Of a stretch of DNA of 64,000 nucleotides, positions 8,236 to 16,502 are shown in pieces. The stretch covers positions 2,852,001 to 2,916,000 of the forward strand of contig NZ_CP106855.1 in NCBI RefSeq assembly GCF_002209355.2, written 5' to 3'. This stretch comes from Bdellovibrio sp. SKB1291214. GTDB taxonomy: Bacteria; Bdellovibrionota; Bdellovibrionia; Bdellovibrionales; Bdellovibrionaceae. How positions within the stretch are numbered: position 1 is the first letter of the stretch; every line of letters begins with the position of its first letter. Position numbers and translations under genes: made by a program. The notes below the pieces were generated by a model. The model searched no databases. It was given only the letters and a program-made list of their open reading frames with translations, and had not been told where the DNA came from.

Positions 8236-9411
8236 GTGGAATACATCAATAATGAGCTTCATTTTGGGCCGAAAAAAAAGAACTTATCTTCTCTGTGCGC
8301 GAATTACATTCGTCCCATCTATGTCTACGACCTTGATTTTATTCGCAGCCGCTTTCAACAGTTGGCTGAGGCACTTGCTGGAGTGCGTTTATATTTTGCA
8401 GTCAAAGCCAATCCGAATCCTCAAGTTTTGCAATGTTTGAAATCGGCGGGGGCTGGTGCTGACGTGGTTTCCCTGGGCGAAATTAAACGTGCTCTTGAAA
8501 GCGGATTTCTGCCTGAAGACATCGTATATTCCGGGGTTGGAAAGACTCGACACGAGATCACCGAGGCTCTTCAGTTAGGCGTTTTGCAAATCAACGTAGA
8601 AAGCCTTCCAGAGTTGCAGCGTATCGGTGAAATCGCCGAAAAAATGGGCAAAAAGGCTCAGGTGGCGTTGCGATTAAATCCCGACGTAAGTATTCAAACT
8701 CATCCTTATATCGCTACAGGTCTGCGCGATAATAAATTCGGCATGGAGCTTTCCATGATCCCCGCGTTGTCGGATTGTTTAAAGAAAAATACCAATTCTT
8801 TGGAATTGGTGGGCGTGAGTTTACATCTTGGATCTCAGATGCTGGAATTTTCGGGGTACCAAGAGGCATTGATTAAGCTTAAAGCCTCATTTCTGAGTCT
8901 TCAAAAAGATTTCCCGACGTTGCGTCGTTTTGATTTCGGCGGCGGTTTGGGAGTGGTCTATGAAAAGCAAGATTTTGAACGGGAATCTAGCCTCCTAAAA
9001 GAATACTCGGCAATCACCAAAGATATATTGAGCGATTTAAAGTGCGAGCTTCAATCGGAGCCGGGTCGTTGGTTGGTGGCCCATGCGGGTGTTTTGTTAA
9101 CTCAAGTTCAGTACATTAAAAAGACTTCGGCAAAGACATTTGTCATTGTAGATTCAGGAATGAATCATCTGATTCGCCCGTCGTTATACGAAGCTGAACA
9201 TCAGATCCTGCCATTGGTTCAGTCGAATAAAAAAATCAAATGCGATGTAGTGGGTCCCATTTGCGAATCTTCAGATTTCTTTTTAAAAGACTACGAAATG
9301 GGGCAAGTTGAAGAGGGTGATTACTTAGCTGTGCTTGATTCGGGTGCATACGGTTATTCCATGGCCAGCACTTACAATTTGCAAGAGCTGCCTTTAGAAA
9401 TTTGCATCTAG
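8236..9411 (+). CDS. lysA: Diaminopimelate decarboxylase
   Basis: LysA removes CO2 from meso-diaminopimelate to give lysine, using PLP. The PLP lysine is Lys57 in YFAVKANPNP. Further family signatures are VSLHLGSQ, the FDFGGGLGV glycine loop that holds the phosphate, the EPGR motif and the GPICESSD cysteine segment contributed across the dimer. The start is a GTG at 8236 with gagg five bases upstream; no in-frame ATG is better placed. Length is 391 residues, slightly short of the usual about 420. It is divergent from the M14 peptidase gene, and its last four bases overlap convergent murI. Assignment is confident. Confidence 0.94.
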   Translation: MEYINNELHFGPKKKNLSSLCANYIRPIYVYDLDFIRSRFQQLAEALAGVRLYFAVKANPNPQVLQCLKSAGAGADVVSLGEIKRALESGFLPEDIVYSGVGKTRHEITEALQLGVLQINVESLPELQRIGEIAEKMGKKAQVALRLNPDVSIQTHPYIATGLRDNKFGMELSMIPALSDCLKKNTNSLELVGVSLHLGSQMLEFSGYQEALIKLKASFLSLQKDFPTLRRFDFGGGLGVVYEKQDFERESSLLKEYSAITKDILSDLKCELQSEPGRWLVAHAGVLLTQVQYIKKTSAKTFVIVDSGMNHLIRPSLYEAEHQILPLVQSNKKIKCDVVGPICESSDFFLKDYEMGQVEEGDYLAVLDSGAYGYSMASTYNLQELPLEICI

Positions 9412-10208
9412 TTTAAGTCAACCACACGGAATTCGTCGGCTTTGATAGGTTTTAAAATCTTCAAAGCCATTTCAGTAAAGTGCGCCGAGGAATCGGTCGT
9501 CATAATTTCAATTTTTTGCGGACTGTCTTTGGCATTTCTTTGCAGTCGATTTTTTGTAAAATCACGATCAAGCCAACGGGCGATGGCCTCTCCAGAATCC
9601 ACTAACTCGATCGATGATCCCGTCACGCGAGCAATGGAGTTTTTTAAAAGCGGATAGTGCGTACACCCCAAAATCAGCGTGTCGATCGAATGCTGAAGAA
9701 TCTGACTTAAATAACGGAAAACGATGATGTTCGTCACCGGATCAGAATCCCATCCCTCTTCGGCTAATGGTACAAACAAGGGGCAGGCTTGATCAATCAC
9801 GTTTGCAGAGGGTTCAAGCTCGATGATTTTATGGGAGTACGCTTTGCTGTTGATCGTTGCTCTAGTTCCAAGAACGCCAATGCGTTTGCTTTGGCTGACT
9901 TCGAGGGCGCGTTGAGCACCGGGACCAATGACGTTGTAAATTGGAAGCCCTTCTAATTCAGGTTCAGGAACTTGAGTGGAGGCTGTGTTGCAAGCTATCA
10001 CAATAGCTTTCACATTCAGTTTTTTCAGGAACTGAATGTTCTGCTCTGAGTACTTGCGAATTGTATGTGCAGATTTAGAGCCATAGGGTAGGCGTGCAGT
10101 ATCGCCCAGGTACAGAAAACTTTCCTGGGGAAACTGCATGGCAAGTTCTTTAAGAACTGTTAACCCGCCGATGCCTGAATCAAATACCCCTATGGGTCTG
10201 GAATCCAT
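9408..10208 (-). CDS. murI: Glutamate racemase
   Basis: MurI interconverts L- and D-glutamate, supplying D-Glu for peptidoglycan. The two catalytic cysteines are visible: Cys73 in IACNTAST and the second in LGCTHYPLL. The N-terminal FDSGIGGLTVL and the LPYGSKS loop are also typical. Length, 266 residues, is standard. It lies three bases after guaC in the same direction and overlaps the end of lysA by four bases on the opposite strand. No terminator is visible between these convergent genes, so antisense read-through is possible. Confidence 0.95.
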   Translation of the reverse strand: MDSRPIGVFDSGIGGLTVLKELAMQFPQESFLYLGDTARLPYGSKSAHTIRKYSEQNIQFLKKLNVKAIVIACNTASTQVPEPELEGLPIYNVIGPGAQRALEVSQSKRIGVLGTRATINSKAYSHKIIELEPSANVIDQACPLFVPLAEEGWDSDPVTNIIVFRYLSQILQHSIDTLILGCTHYPLLKNSIARVTGSSIELVDSGEAIARWLDRDFTKNRLQRNAKDSPQKIEIMTTDSSAHFTEMALKILKPIKADEFRVVDLN

Positions 10209-10210
10209 TT

Positions 10211-11257
10211 TTATTTTACTCCGTGTGCGCGAGACTCAGAAATACCATTGGAAGACATTTCCATAAAGAGGGCTTTCTCTTTTATCTCTGCAATGCTTGT
10301 TGCATTGATGTAGCTCATGCCAGAGCGAATACCACCAGTCACTTCAAGGATCACGTCTTTCACATGTCCTTTGACATTGACTTGAGTTGATTCTCCCTCG
10401 GGCGCCATACCTTCAGGAACTCCGCCGCGCCATGAATCTTGAGCAGAGCGTGAAGCCATGCCACGATAAGCTTTCTTACCGTTTTTAATTTCTCCTGGAG
10501 TTTCAATTGTTCCAGAAAGCATGCTTCCCAGCATCACAGTGCTAGCGCCAGCTGCAAAAGCCTTTACCATGTCACCAGACGTGCGGATGCCGCCATCAGC
10601 AATCACGGGAACTCCATATGCTGCTGCTACTTCTGCACATAGAGCGATCGCTGTTAGTTGCGGAACGCCGCAACCCGTGATGATGCGAGTTGTACACATA
10701 GACCCAGGACCGATACCCACTTTAATGGCGTCAGCGCCTGCTTCGATTAAATCACGAGCGGCATCAGGTGTAGCCATGTTTCCTGCGATCAAATCAACTT
10801 TAGGATATTGATCCTTCAGCCACTTCATCGTTTCCATCATTTGCACAGAGTGACCGTGAGCAATATCGATAGTGATGATATTAACTCCCGCATCAACCAA
10901 TGCTTTTGAACGAGATTTAAACTCCTCGCCCACGCCTACGCTGGCAGAAATATTTTTTACACCAGCTTCTTTTAAGCGACGAGCTTGCGCTGCTTGATCT
11001 TCGATCGGGAGAAAACGGTGAAGGATACCCATGCCGCCCAATTGGTGCATGGCTAAGGCCATGTCATACTCAGTGACCATGTCCATGTTGGCGCTAACGA
11101 TAGGTGTATCCATCGTAAAGTTCTTCGTCACCTTGGTCGTCAATTGGGGATCGCGACGAGAGCGTACATCCGAACGTGCTGGGATGATGAGTACGTCGTC
11201 AAAGGTCAAACCTTTGCCGCGGTTTTTGATATCTTTCCAATTAAACATGAGCGTCAT
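10211..11257 (-). CDS. guaC: GMP reductase-type / CBS-less IMP dehydrogenase family enzyme
   Basis: This 348-residue TIM-barrel protein has the shared IMPDH/GMPR features: [15 protein letters not shown], the phosphate loop and the catalytic cysteine segment GPGSMCTTR. It lacks the CBS pair present in the separate guaB at 57860. The length equals E. coli GuaC (347). The segment [10 protein letters not shown] followed by GGVPEGM resembles GMP reductases rather than IMPDH, which would make it convert GMP back to IMP. The alternative is a second IMPDH. A second Met at residue 4 may be the real start. It overlaps the upstream membrane-protein gene by 17 bases. Confidence 0.8.
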   Translation of the reverse strand: MTLMFNWKDIKNRGKGLTFDDVLIIPARSDVRSRRDPQLTTKVTKNFTMDTPIVSANMDMVTEYDMALAMHQLGGMGILHRFLPIEDQAAQARRLKEAGVKNISASVGVGEEFKSRSKALVDAGVNIITIDIAHGHSVQMMETMKWLKDQYPKVDLIAGNMATPDAARDLIEAGADAIKVGIGPGSMCTTRIITGCGVPQLTAIALCAEVAAAYGVPVIADGGIRTSGDMVKAFAAGASTVMLGSMLSGTIETPGEIKNGKKAYRGMASRSAQDSWRGGVPEGMAPEGESTQVNVKGHVKDVILEVTGGIRSGMSYINATSIAEIKEKALFMEMSSNGISESRAHGVK

Positions 11258-11975
11258 GTCTTTTTACCTCGTCTTGAAATACATTAAATAAAAGCTGTGT
11301 TGAAATAATAAGCAAATAGGTGTCCAGTAAATTTAGCAGAAGGCTTGGCACTGGAGTTTCCCAGAGCAAGCGGTAAGAATCAAATACGCTTGCCAGTACG
11401 AGTGGAATAAAAAGGTGGAATAAAATCAAGATGCCAAGAATTTTAATCCAGTGTCTGCGAAAAATGGAGGCCGACGCTTGGAGAGCATCAATCTTGCCTT
11501 CATCATAGCGAACGGAACCAGTCACAACGAATGGAACCAGGCTGTACTCCAAATATTTCCAAATACCCGGAACAATAAACAACAAGGACCACATCAACGT
11601 TTTGCCCCAGGTTCGCAAAGTCTCGATAAATATCTGGTTGATATACTTCCCATAAAAATCATGAAGGCTGTCAGTGAATCGACTGGATTTCATCGCATAC
11701 AGTGTTGTCGTGATTAGCAAGATGGGAAAAATGATACTGCTAAGAACAGACATAAAACCGAACCAGTAGACTTGACCAGCGGCACCCAGTGGGTTTTGTA
11801 AAGCATGTTCAACTCTAATATTGAGATATTGGTCAATGTTAGAAGACAGCACCACGAGGATGAACAAAGGAAAGGCAACTTTTTTAAAAACCTTTAGGTT
11901 TTGGGCAAAGAATTTCACTACCCAACTAAATCGAGAAAGCACAGGGGAGTCAAGCGGACCTTTGTTAATATACAC
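11241..11975 (-). CDS. Multi-pass membrane protein of unknown function
   Basis: The 244-residue protein has five to six hydrophobic segments (about residues 32-45, 68-92, 128-142, 176-200 and 210-228). No family motif is recognised. The segment ASASIFRRHWIKILGILIL resembles a conserved spot in some integral membrane proteins of the DUF975 or YciC kind, but I cannot assign it. Its 3' end overlaps guaC by 17 bases, so the two are likely co-transcribed with murI. The 37 bases to the divergent gene at 12013 must hold promoters for both. Confidence 0.65.
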   Translation of the reverse strand: MYINKGPLDSPVLSRFSWVVKFFAQNLKVFKKVAFPLFILVVLSSNIDQYLNIRVEHALQNPLGAAGQVYWFGFMSVLSSIIFPILLITTTLYAMKSSRFTDSLHDFYGKYINQIFIETLRTWGKTLMWSLLFIVPGIWKYLEYSLVPFVVTGSVRYDEGKIDALQASASIFRRHWIKILGILILFHLFIPLVLASVFDSYRLLWETPVPSLLLNLLDTYLLIISTQLLFNVFQDEVKRHDAHV

Positions 11976-12012
11976 CTGTCAAAACAAGGGAGGGATCGGG
12001 ATACTATTCCCT

Positions 12013-12903
12013 ATGAAAGAAAATATTTTGATCACCGGTGCATCCGGTAAAGTGGGCCGTGAAGTGGTTGGTCGTCTTCATGACAGGCGAGCGCGTTTTG
12101 TTGCTGCAAGTCATCATGACTCTATGTTTGCTCCCGACGTTCGTTGTTTGAAAATGGATTTGGGCGCGCGAAGCCTGGTCTATGAAAGTATGAAGGATGT
12201 CGACTTACTTTTTCTGAATCTGCCTATTTCAGAGTCAATGGTTGTGTATGCTCAAAATGCGATCATGGCAGCCAAAAATTCAGGCGTTAAATTTATGATT
12301 TTAACTTCAATCTTAGGCGCAGACCCTGAATCTCGATTTCTTTTGCAGGAGACATACGGTGCGATCGAGCACATGGCTAAGGACAGTCGCATTCCAGTAG
12401 TTATTCTTCGTCCCAACGTTTATATGCAAACCTTCGTTACTCGCCATGCTGATTCTATTCGGCAAGGAGCTTTGTTTCTGCCTGAGAGTGAAGCCAAAAG
12501 TTCTTTTGTCGATATTCGTGATGTCGCCGATGTTGCCATCAAAGTGATTGAGAACCCATGGTTGTACGAGGGGAGAACAATCAGTTTGACCGGCCCGGAG
12601 GCATTAAGTAACGAGGATGCGCTACAAAAAATTGGGCGCGCGATCGGTAGACGGGTAACTTATGTGCCAGTAACTGAGGCGGCAACTCGCCACAGACTTT
12701 TACGAGAAGGCCATAGTTCCTGGTTGGTCGATGCTTATTTAAGTATTCACCGCTCAGCACGAGAAGGGATGACCTCCACTGTGCATCCTAGCAACCAACA
12801 AGTGAGGGGAGTTGAGCCTCGGAGTTTTGATGACTTTTGTATTGAGTCTTCAGCGGTCTGGTCGTCGCCTTATTCAGAGTCTTTGCGTGAGGCAAATTTC
12901 TGA
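12013..12903 (+). CDS. NmrA-like NAD(P)-binding atypical short-chain dehydrogenase
   Basis: A Rossmann-fold protein of 296 residues. The N-terminal ITGASGKVGREV is the dinucleotide-binding motif (GxxGxxG). The order of elements fits the NmrA/atypical SDR group of NAD(P)H-binding sensors and quinone oxidoreductases such as QorB: LFLNLPIS, FMILTSILGAD, ILRPNVYMQTF, then FVDIRDVADV. The frame is open upstream to 11821, but that part lies antisense to the membrane-protein gene. The ATG at 12013 starts exactly at the Rossmann strand, so I use it. HutD follows 14 bases later. The substrate is unknown. Confidence 0.85.
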   Translation: MKENILITGASGKVGREVVGRLHDRRARFVAASHHDSMFAPDVRCLKMDLGARSLVYESMKDVDLLFLNLPISESMVVYAQNAIMAAKNSGVKFMILTSILGADPESRFLLQETYGAIEHMAKDSRIPVVILRPNVYMQTFVTRHADSIRQGALFLPESEAKSSFVDIRDVADVAIKVIENPWLYEGRTISLTGPEALSNEDALQKIGRAIGRRVTYVPVTEAATRHRLLREGHSSWLVDAYLSIHRSAREGMTSTVHPSNQQVRGVEPRSFDDFCIESSAVWSSPYSESLREANF

Positions 12904-12917
12904 TTTAGACTTTTTTC

Positions 12918-13484
12918 ATGATAGCTTATCTACCCAAATCGTCCTATCAAAAGATGCCATGGAAGAACGGCCAAGGTATGACAGCTCAGATTGCCCTGGG
13001 GCCTGACGACGCTGTTTTTCCGAAAGAATTCTCTTGGAGAATCAGTTCTGCGGAGGTGAATGGCGATGGACCCTTTTCTCGATTCGAAGGTTGTGAGCGT
13101 CTTTTGATCGTCACCAAAGGTGCAGGACTGCTATTGAATGGCGATAAACTTGGGCACGGTGAAGTGTTCGCGTTTTCTGGAGATATCGATATCAATGCAG
13201 AGTTAATCCAAGGTCCGATTGTTGATTTAGGTGTGATATATCGTCCCGATAAAGTTCGCGTGGAAATGAAAGTCTTAGATCTTTCTAAAAATTCGTTTTT
13301 GAATTTTGAAACGGGGATTCATTTTATATATTGTCTGCATGGGATGTTGCAATTAAGTGACTTCATCATTCACGCCGAAGACACCGTAAGAATTGAAAAA
13401 AGAGGCCCCATCAATTTGGGCGGACTGAATCACAGCGTATATATCTTAATTTCCATTTTTCAGAAATCGAAAGCCTCGTGTTAA
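12918..13484 (+). CDS. HutD/Ves family cupin-like protein
   Basis: HutD-family proteins are small bicupins associated with histidine utilisation or cold response in other bacteria, with poorly defined activity. The characteristic N-terminal KMPWKNGQGMTAQIAL and FSWRISSAEV, followed by GPFSRFEGCERLLIV, are clearly present. Length, 188 residues, fits. No hut genes lie nearby. The partner upstream is the NmrA-like gene, 14 bases away, suggesting co-transcription. The family call is good and the function unknown. Confidence 0.85.
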   Translation: MIAYLPKSSYQKMPWKNGQGMTAQIALGPDDAVFPKEFSWRISSAEVNGDGPFSRFEGCERLLIVTKGAGLLLNGDKLGHGEVFAFSGDIDINAELIQGPIVDLGVIYRPDKVRVEMKVLDLSKNSFLNFETGIHFIYCLHGMLQLSDFIIHAEDTVRIEKRGPINLGGLNHSVYILISIFQKSKASC

Positions 13485-13643
13485 CTTGGAATGCACTGTT
13501 TCTCCTCTGCTGGACATATTTGGCGAGGTCCGCGGGTACTTGGTAACCCTTACAAGATATTGTTTATATTTTAGGGAACTGGGGTTGACAGGGGTGTTAC
13601 TTCTTGAAAAAACGGAGGTAAACAGATTCAAGCCTATGGATGA

Positions 13644-14213
13644 GTGACAGTGAATAATAGCGCCTGGTTTATTCAAGCTAAGCAAAAATATTTAGTTTTC
13701 CGTGAATTTATTTTGGCGGATCTAAAGAACTATTCGATTGATACAGTTCATGCAGCTGTCGATCGCACGCATCTTTTTGCAGGGCTCTCTCGGCGAGATC
13801 AAGAGACTGTCTTGCAGCGGATGACAGAACTAACTTCGATTTTAAGGGAGATCAACTTACACAGTCCCTCTCCTCGTAATCAGAAACTTTTGTGGATGTT
13901 TTTAAAAGCTAAAGGCGTCGCCATCGATCCCAATTTATTTGAAGGCTTATCTGACGACATCCATTTTGACGTGTACGACACTTTTGGAAATTGTAAAATT
14001 ATCTCTCCAAGAGTTTTTGAATTCACGAAGTACTCCATTGATGAAGTCTTTTGCATCGATTTAGGCCGACTTAACCCCCTAGATCGCGATGGCAGTCAGA
14101 TTCTTAATCTGATAAAAAATGTAAAGGTTCAGTCAAAGTACGAAGGGTGGGCAGGGTTCTGCACTCTAAGCGAGCCTCTTCGCAATAAAACGATGCATTT
14201 GTTAGGTAAATAA
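13644..14213 (+). CDS. PAS-like protein A of the GNAT/diiron-oxidase locus
   Basis: A protein of up to 189 residues with no signal peptide. The start is uncertain: GTG at 13644 or GTG at 13650, the latter with ggatgag five bases upstream. Residues about 108-150 read like the front of a PAS fold: a strand FDVYD, a turn, a strand ending in SP, a short helix, then YSIDE (130-134). It aligns without gaps, at a constant offset of three, with the protein encoded at 15635-16336 (for example H43/H46, Q53/Q56, P122/P125, F125/F128, Y130/Y133). No effector domain is attached. A sensory or ligand-binding role is inferred only. Confidence 0.55.
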   Translation: MTVNNSAWFIQAKQKYLVFREFILADLKNYSIDTVHAAVDRTHLFAGLSRRDQETVLQRMTELTSILREINLHSPSPRNQKLLWMFLKAKGVAIDPNLFEGLSDDIHFDVYDTFGNCKIISPRVFEFTKYSIDEVFCIDLGRLNPLDRDGSQILNLIKNVKVQSKYEGWAGFCTLSEPLRNKTMHLLGK

Positions 14214-14283
14214 TCAAAAGCTTAAACTTTCTTGTCTGTCATAATTTGGACCGTTTTGTACGCAAAACTGTTCCAAGATTGAG

Positions 14284-14297
14284 TCGGAAACTTCCGA
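14284..14297. promoter_or_regulatory. Perfect 14-base dyad upstream of the GNAT gene
   Basis: The palindrome tcggaa-ac-ttccga lies in the 187-base gap before 14401. Such short perfect dyads are typical of operators for dimeric regulators, but no regulator gene is adjacent and no second copy was noticed by eye. It could also be chance. Confidence 0.3.
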
Positions 14298-14400
14298 GCT
14301 ATGATCGCAAAAATTCCTAAACATTTTTTATTTTAGACCGAAACAATAGTGTCCATTTCATCAAACACTCAATGTTTAAATTTGGAACGAGAGGTCTTCA

Positions 14401-15051
14401 ATGAATTTTTCATATCACCTCATCTACACGCTCGCCGCAAAGACAGAAGAAGAAGTCAACCTAGTGAACAAGTGTTATGCCCTGTGGGCTGACGAGTATG
14501 GGAAAGATCTTGCGTCGCGCGGAGCTACATTGAATCGCGACGAGTTTCAACGTGCTAGAGTTCTTGCAATCATCATGGATGGATCGGAACTTGTGGGATT
14601 CCATCAATACACGGTGTTCGACCTTCGCGAAATTTGCAGCCACGAACACTCTTATGTTCGTGCGTTAGGTCAAGAAGTCCTTAGTAAAATGCTAGATCAA
14701 AAAATTAAGTCTTTTATGGCGATGGAATACCTGACAGTTGCACCGTCATTTCGAGGGAAGGGACGAGGCGGTCCCAAGATTTCAGAGATTATTATTCGAC
14801 TGGGTTTGAGGGTCATGAATGAACTTGGTGCTGATGCTGCGCTTGGAATCGCAAGAATAGATAGAAAAGTAAACTCCACCGGAGACGCTATGGGATGGAG
14901 ACAGCTTGCTGAAATCAAGAAATATAACAATCCGTGCGCGGTGATGTTGTTTGAGAAAACGTATAAAGAAATTCCATCTGATGATTTTACGAATCGATTG
15001 GTCGATTCATTGTGGATTGAGAAACATAAAGTTGCGAAGATCGCGGCTTAA
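14401..15051 (+). CDS. GNAT-fold acyltransferase (FeeM-like N-acyl amino acid synthase type)
   Basis: The 216-residue protein carries the GNAT signature in LTVAPSFRGKGRGG (111-124). The RGKGRG loop binds the pyrophosphate of acyl-CoA or the equivalent part of acyl-ACP, preceded by the usual strand MAMEYLTV. A C-terminal segment around NNPCAVMLF resembles the end of FeeM and autoinducer-synthase-like GNATs, which join fatty acyl groups to amino acids. That resemblance is by eye only. An oxidase gene follows after nine bases, with an aaggag site in the gap, so the pair is almost certainly co-transcribed. GNAT fold is likely; the acyl product is speculative. Confidence 0.65.
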   Translation: MNFSYHLIYTLAAKTEEEVNLVNKCYALWADEYGKDLASRGATLNRDEFQRARVLAIIMDGSELVGFHQYTVFDLREICSHEHSYVRALGQEVLSKMLDQKIKSFMAMEYLTVAPSFRGKGRGGPKISEIIIRLGLRVMNELGADAALGIARIDRKVNSTGDAMGWRQLAEIKKYNNPCAVMLFEKTYKEIPSDDFTNRLVDSLWIEKHKVAKIAA

Positions 15052-15060
15052 GGAGTACGT

Positions 15061-15684
15061 ATGCAATCTAGAGAGTTCAATCAAAAGGCGACAGCAAAAG
15101 TGGATGAGCTTTGTAAGGTCGTAAATACTTTACCGTGGGAGAATGTCCGTTTCTATAACTCGTGGCTTGCGCAAACAAATGATTTTGTGAAGCACACGTC
15201 TGTTTTTCTGCTAATGTGCAATGAACGTTTGGCGGCGGAGCATCCGTTGAAAAAGCAATTCGAACATCATATTGAAGAAGAAAGTGGTCACGAGAAAATG
15301 AGCCAGAATGACCTGAAGTTTATGCATGCTGAAGGAGTTGAGATCTTTCAAGTCACCAAAGCATTCTGGAAAGCGCAATACTATTGGATCAGAGATGTAA
15401 GTGCCGTGTCCCATTTGGGTTATTCACTGTTGCTGGAAGGTCTCGCCGCAAAATTTGGTCCGATTCTTTTGAAGCGTGTGAAAGAAGCGGGATTCAAAGG
15501 GTGCACATTTTTGAAGGTGCATGCAGAAGAAGACGTAGATCATTTCCGCGATGTTCTTGCTTCAGTCGATAAGGTGACCGACAAGGAGCGCGACGAGATT
15601 TATGCAAACCTGATTGAGTCGATGGATTTATACATTAAGATAATGAATGAGTGTGCCCAAGTAGCTCACCAGAAAGCAGCGTAA
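15061..15684 (+). CDS. Haem-oxygenase-like diiron oxidase (HDO) family protein
   Basis: A 207-residue all-helical protein with the metal ligands of the haem-oxygenase-like diiron oxidase superfamily (CADD, UndA and relatives). These are ExxH at Glu74-His77, a lone Glu126 in LLLEGLA, and HxxxDxxH at His154, Asp158, His161. UndA-type members oxidatively decarboxylate fatty acids, and others oxidise amines or amino acids. It follows the GNAT gene by nine bases, so it may act on the acylated product. Its 3' end overlaps the convergent PAS-like gene by 50 bases. The family call rests on ligand spacing; the substrate is unknown. Confidence 0.75.
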   Translation: MQSREFNQKATAKVDELCKVVNTLPWENVRFYNSWLAQTNDFVKHTSVFLLMCNERLAAEHPLKKQFEHHIEEESGHEKMSQNDLKFMHAEGVEIFQVTKAFWKAQYYWIRDVSAVSHLGYSLLLEGLAAKFGPILLKRVKEAGFKGCTFLKVHAEEDVDHFRDVLASVDKVTDKERDEIYANLIESMDLYIKIMNECAQVAHQKAA

Positions 15685-16336
15685 GCTTTTCCAAACAAGC
15701 TACGCCAACTACTTTTTCTCCAACTTTCACAGGGGACATACACTTCATTTCAATTCTGCTGGTGTATAGTCCCTTAGATTTAGTCTCTTTAACATCGCAA
15801 ATAGGTAAATCCGGTTTAAAAGGCGCAGTAATGCGCCCGACAAACATGTCTATCGCATATTCATGAATTTTCAGCGAGACGGCGCCATCACGGTGATAGA
15901 GGTCCCACCATTGTTGAGAAAACATGACGTCGGGTGCGTAAGAAGAATAATCAAATAACTCCGGATTGAAAAACAATCTTTTTGAATCGTCGCCATAAAT
16001 TTCAACGATATCACCGTTTTGAATTTCATCGATAAATCCCAGAGGAGCAATTAAAGACATACGGGACAAATAGTAGCGAACCAAATTTTTGGTGTTCTTG
16101 TGGTCTCCGCCTTGAGCGACAAATTCCAAAATTGTATTCGACCAGTTTAGAATTCCATCAACAACTACCTGTTGTGCTTGGTGCGGTAACTGGAAGAAGT
16201 GATCATCTTCACGATGACTTAAGTAAACCCGGCCAGTAGCTTTCAATGCCTCACGCAAAATCGCACGCGCAGTGATGTACTGCTCAACGAAGTTTACTAG
16301 AGCGATGTTTTGACAGGACTTTTCCATGGAATACAT
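15635..16336 (-). CDS. PAS-like protein B of the GNAT/diiron-oxidase locus
   Basis: A 233-residue cytoplasmic protein. An N-terminal helical part (to about residue 100) precedes a PAS-like region (about 108-200). It is an ungapped relative of protein A over about 95 residues. It also shares with protein C the pattern Y-x2-[DE]-x3-S-x3-W-D-L-aromatic-x-R (Tyr133, Ser140, Trp144, Asp145, Leu146, Tyr147, Arg149). The ATG at 16327 is an alternative start. The last 50 bases overlap the diiron-oxidase gene on the opposite strand. No kinase, GGDEF or helix-turn-helix part is present. Function is unknown; signal sensing is inferred from fold and context. Confidence 0.6.
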   Translation of the reverse strand: MYSMEKSCQNIALVNFVEQYITARAILREALKATGRVYLSHREDDHFFQLPHQAQQVVVDGILNWSNTILEFVAQGGDHKNTKNLVRYYLSRMSLIAPLGFIDEIQNGDIVEIYGDDSKRLFFNPELFDYSSYAPDVMFSQQWWDLYHRDGAVSLKIHEYAIDMFVGRITAPFKPDLPICDVKETKSKGLYTSRIEMKCMSPVKVGEKVVGVACLEKLTLLSGELLGHTHSLS

Positions 16337-16502
16337 GCCACGGTTCTATCGAAAGTGGTCGCAATTAACAAATGATTTATAGTAAGGTTGAAGTACTTCT
16401 AAGCTATTCTAAATATTTGACACTTTTGGCTTTTGATCAAAACTTAACAATAACTTTTCAAGCTCGTAATTTGATGTGATGAACCGTGTAGCTGGCCTAG
16501 GT

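Noticed and set aside
11821-12012. N-terminal extension of the NmrA-like protein
   Set aside because: The frame is open, but it lies antisense to the membrane-protein gene, and the Rossmann motif begins right after the ATG at 12013.
14401-15051. LuxI-type acyl-homoserine-lactone synthase
   Set aside because: The conserved Arg/Phe/Trp/Asp set of LuxI is not seen; a general GNAT/FeeM-like outline fits better.
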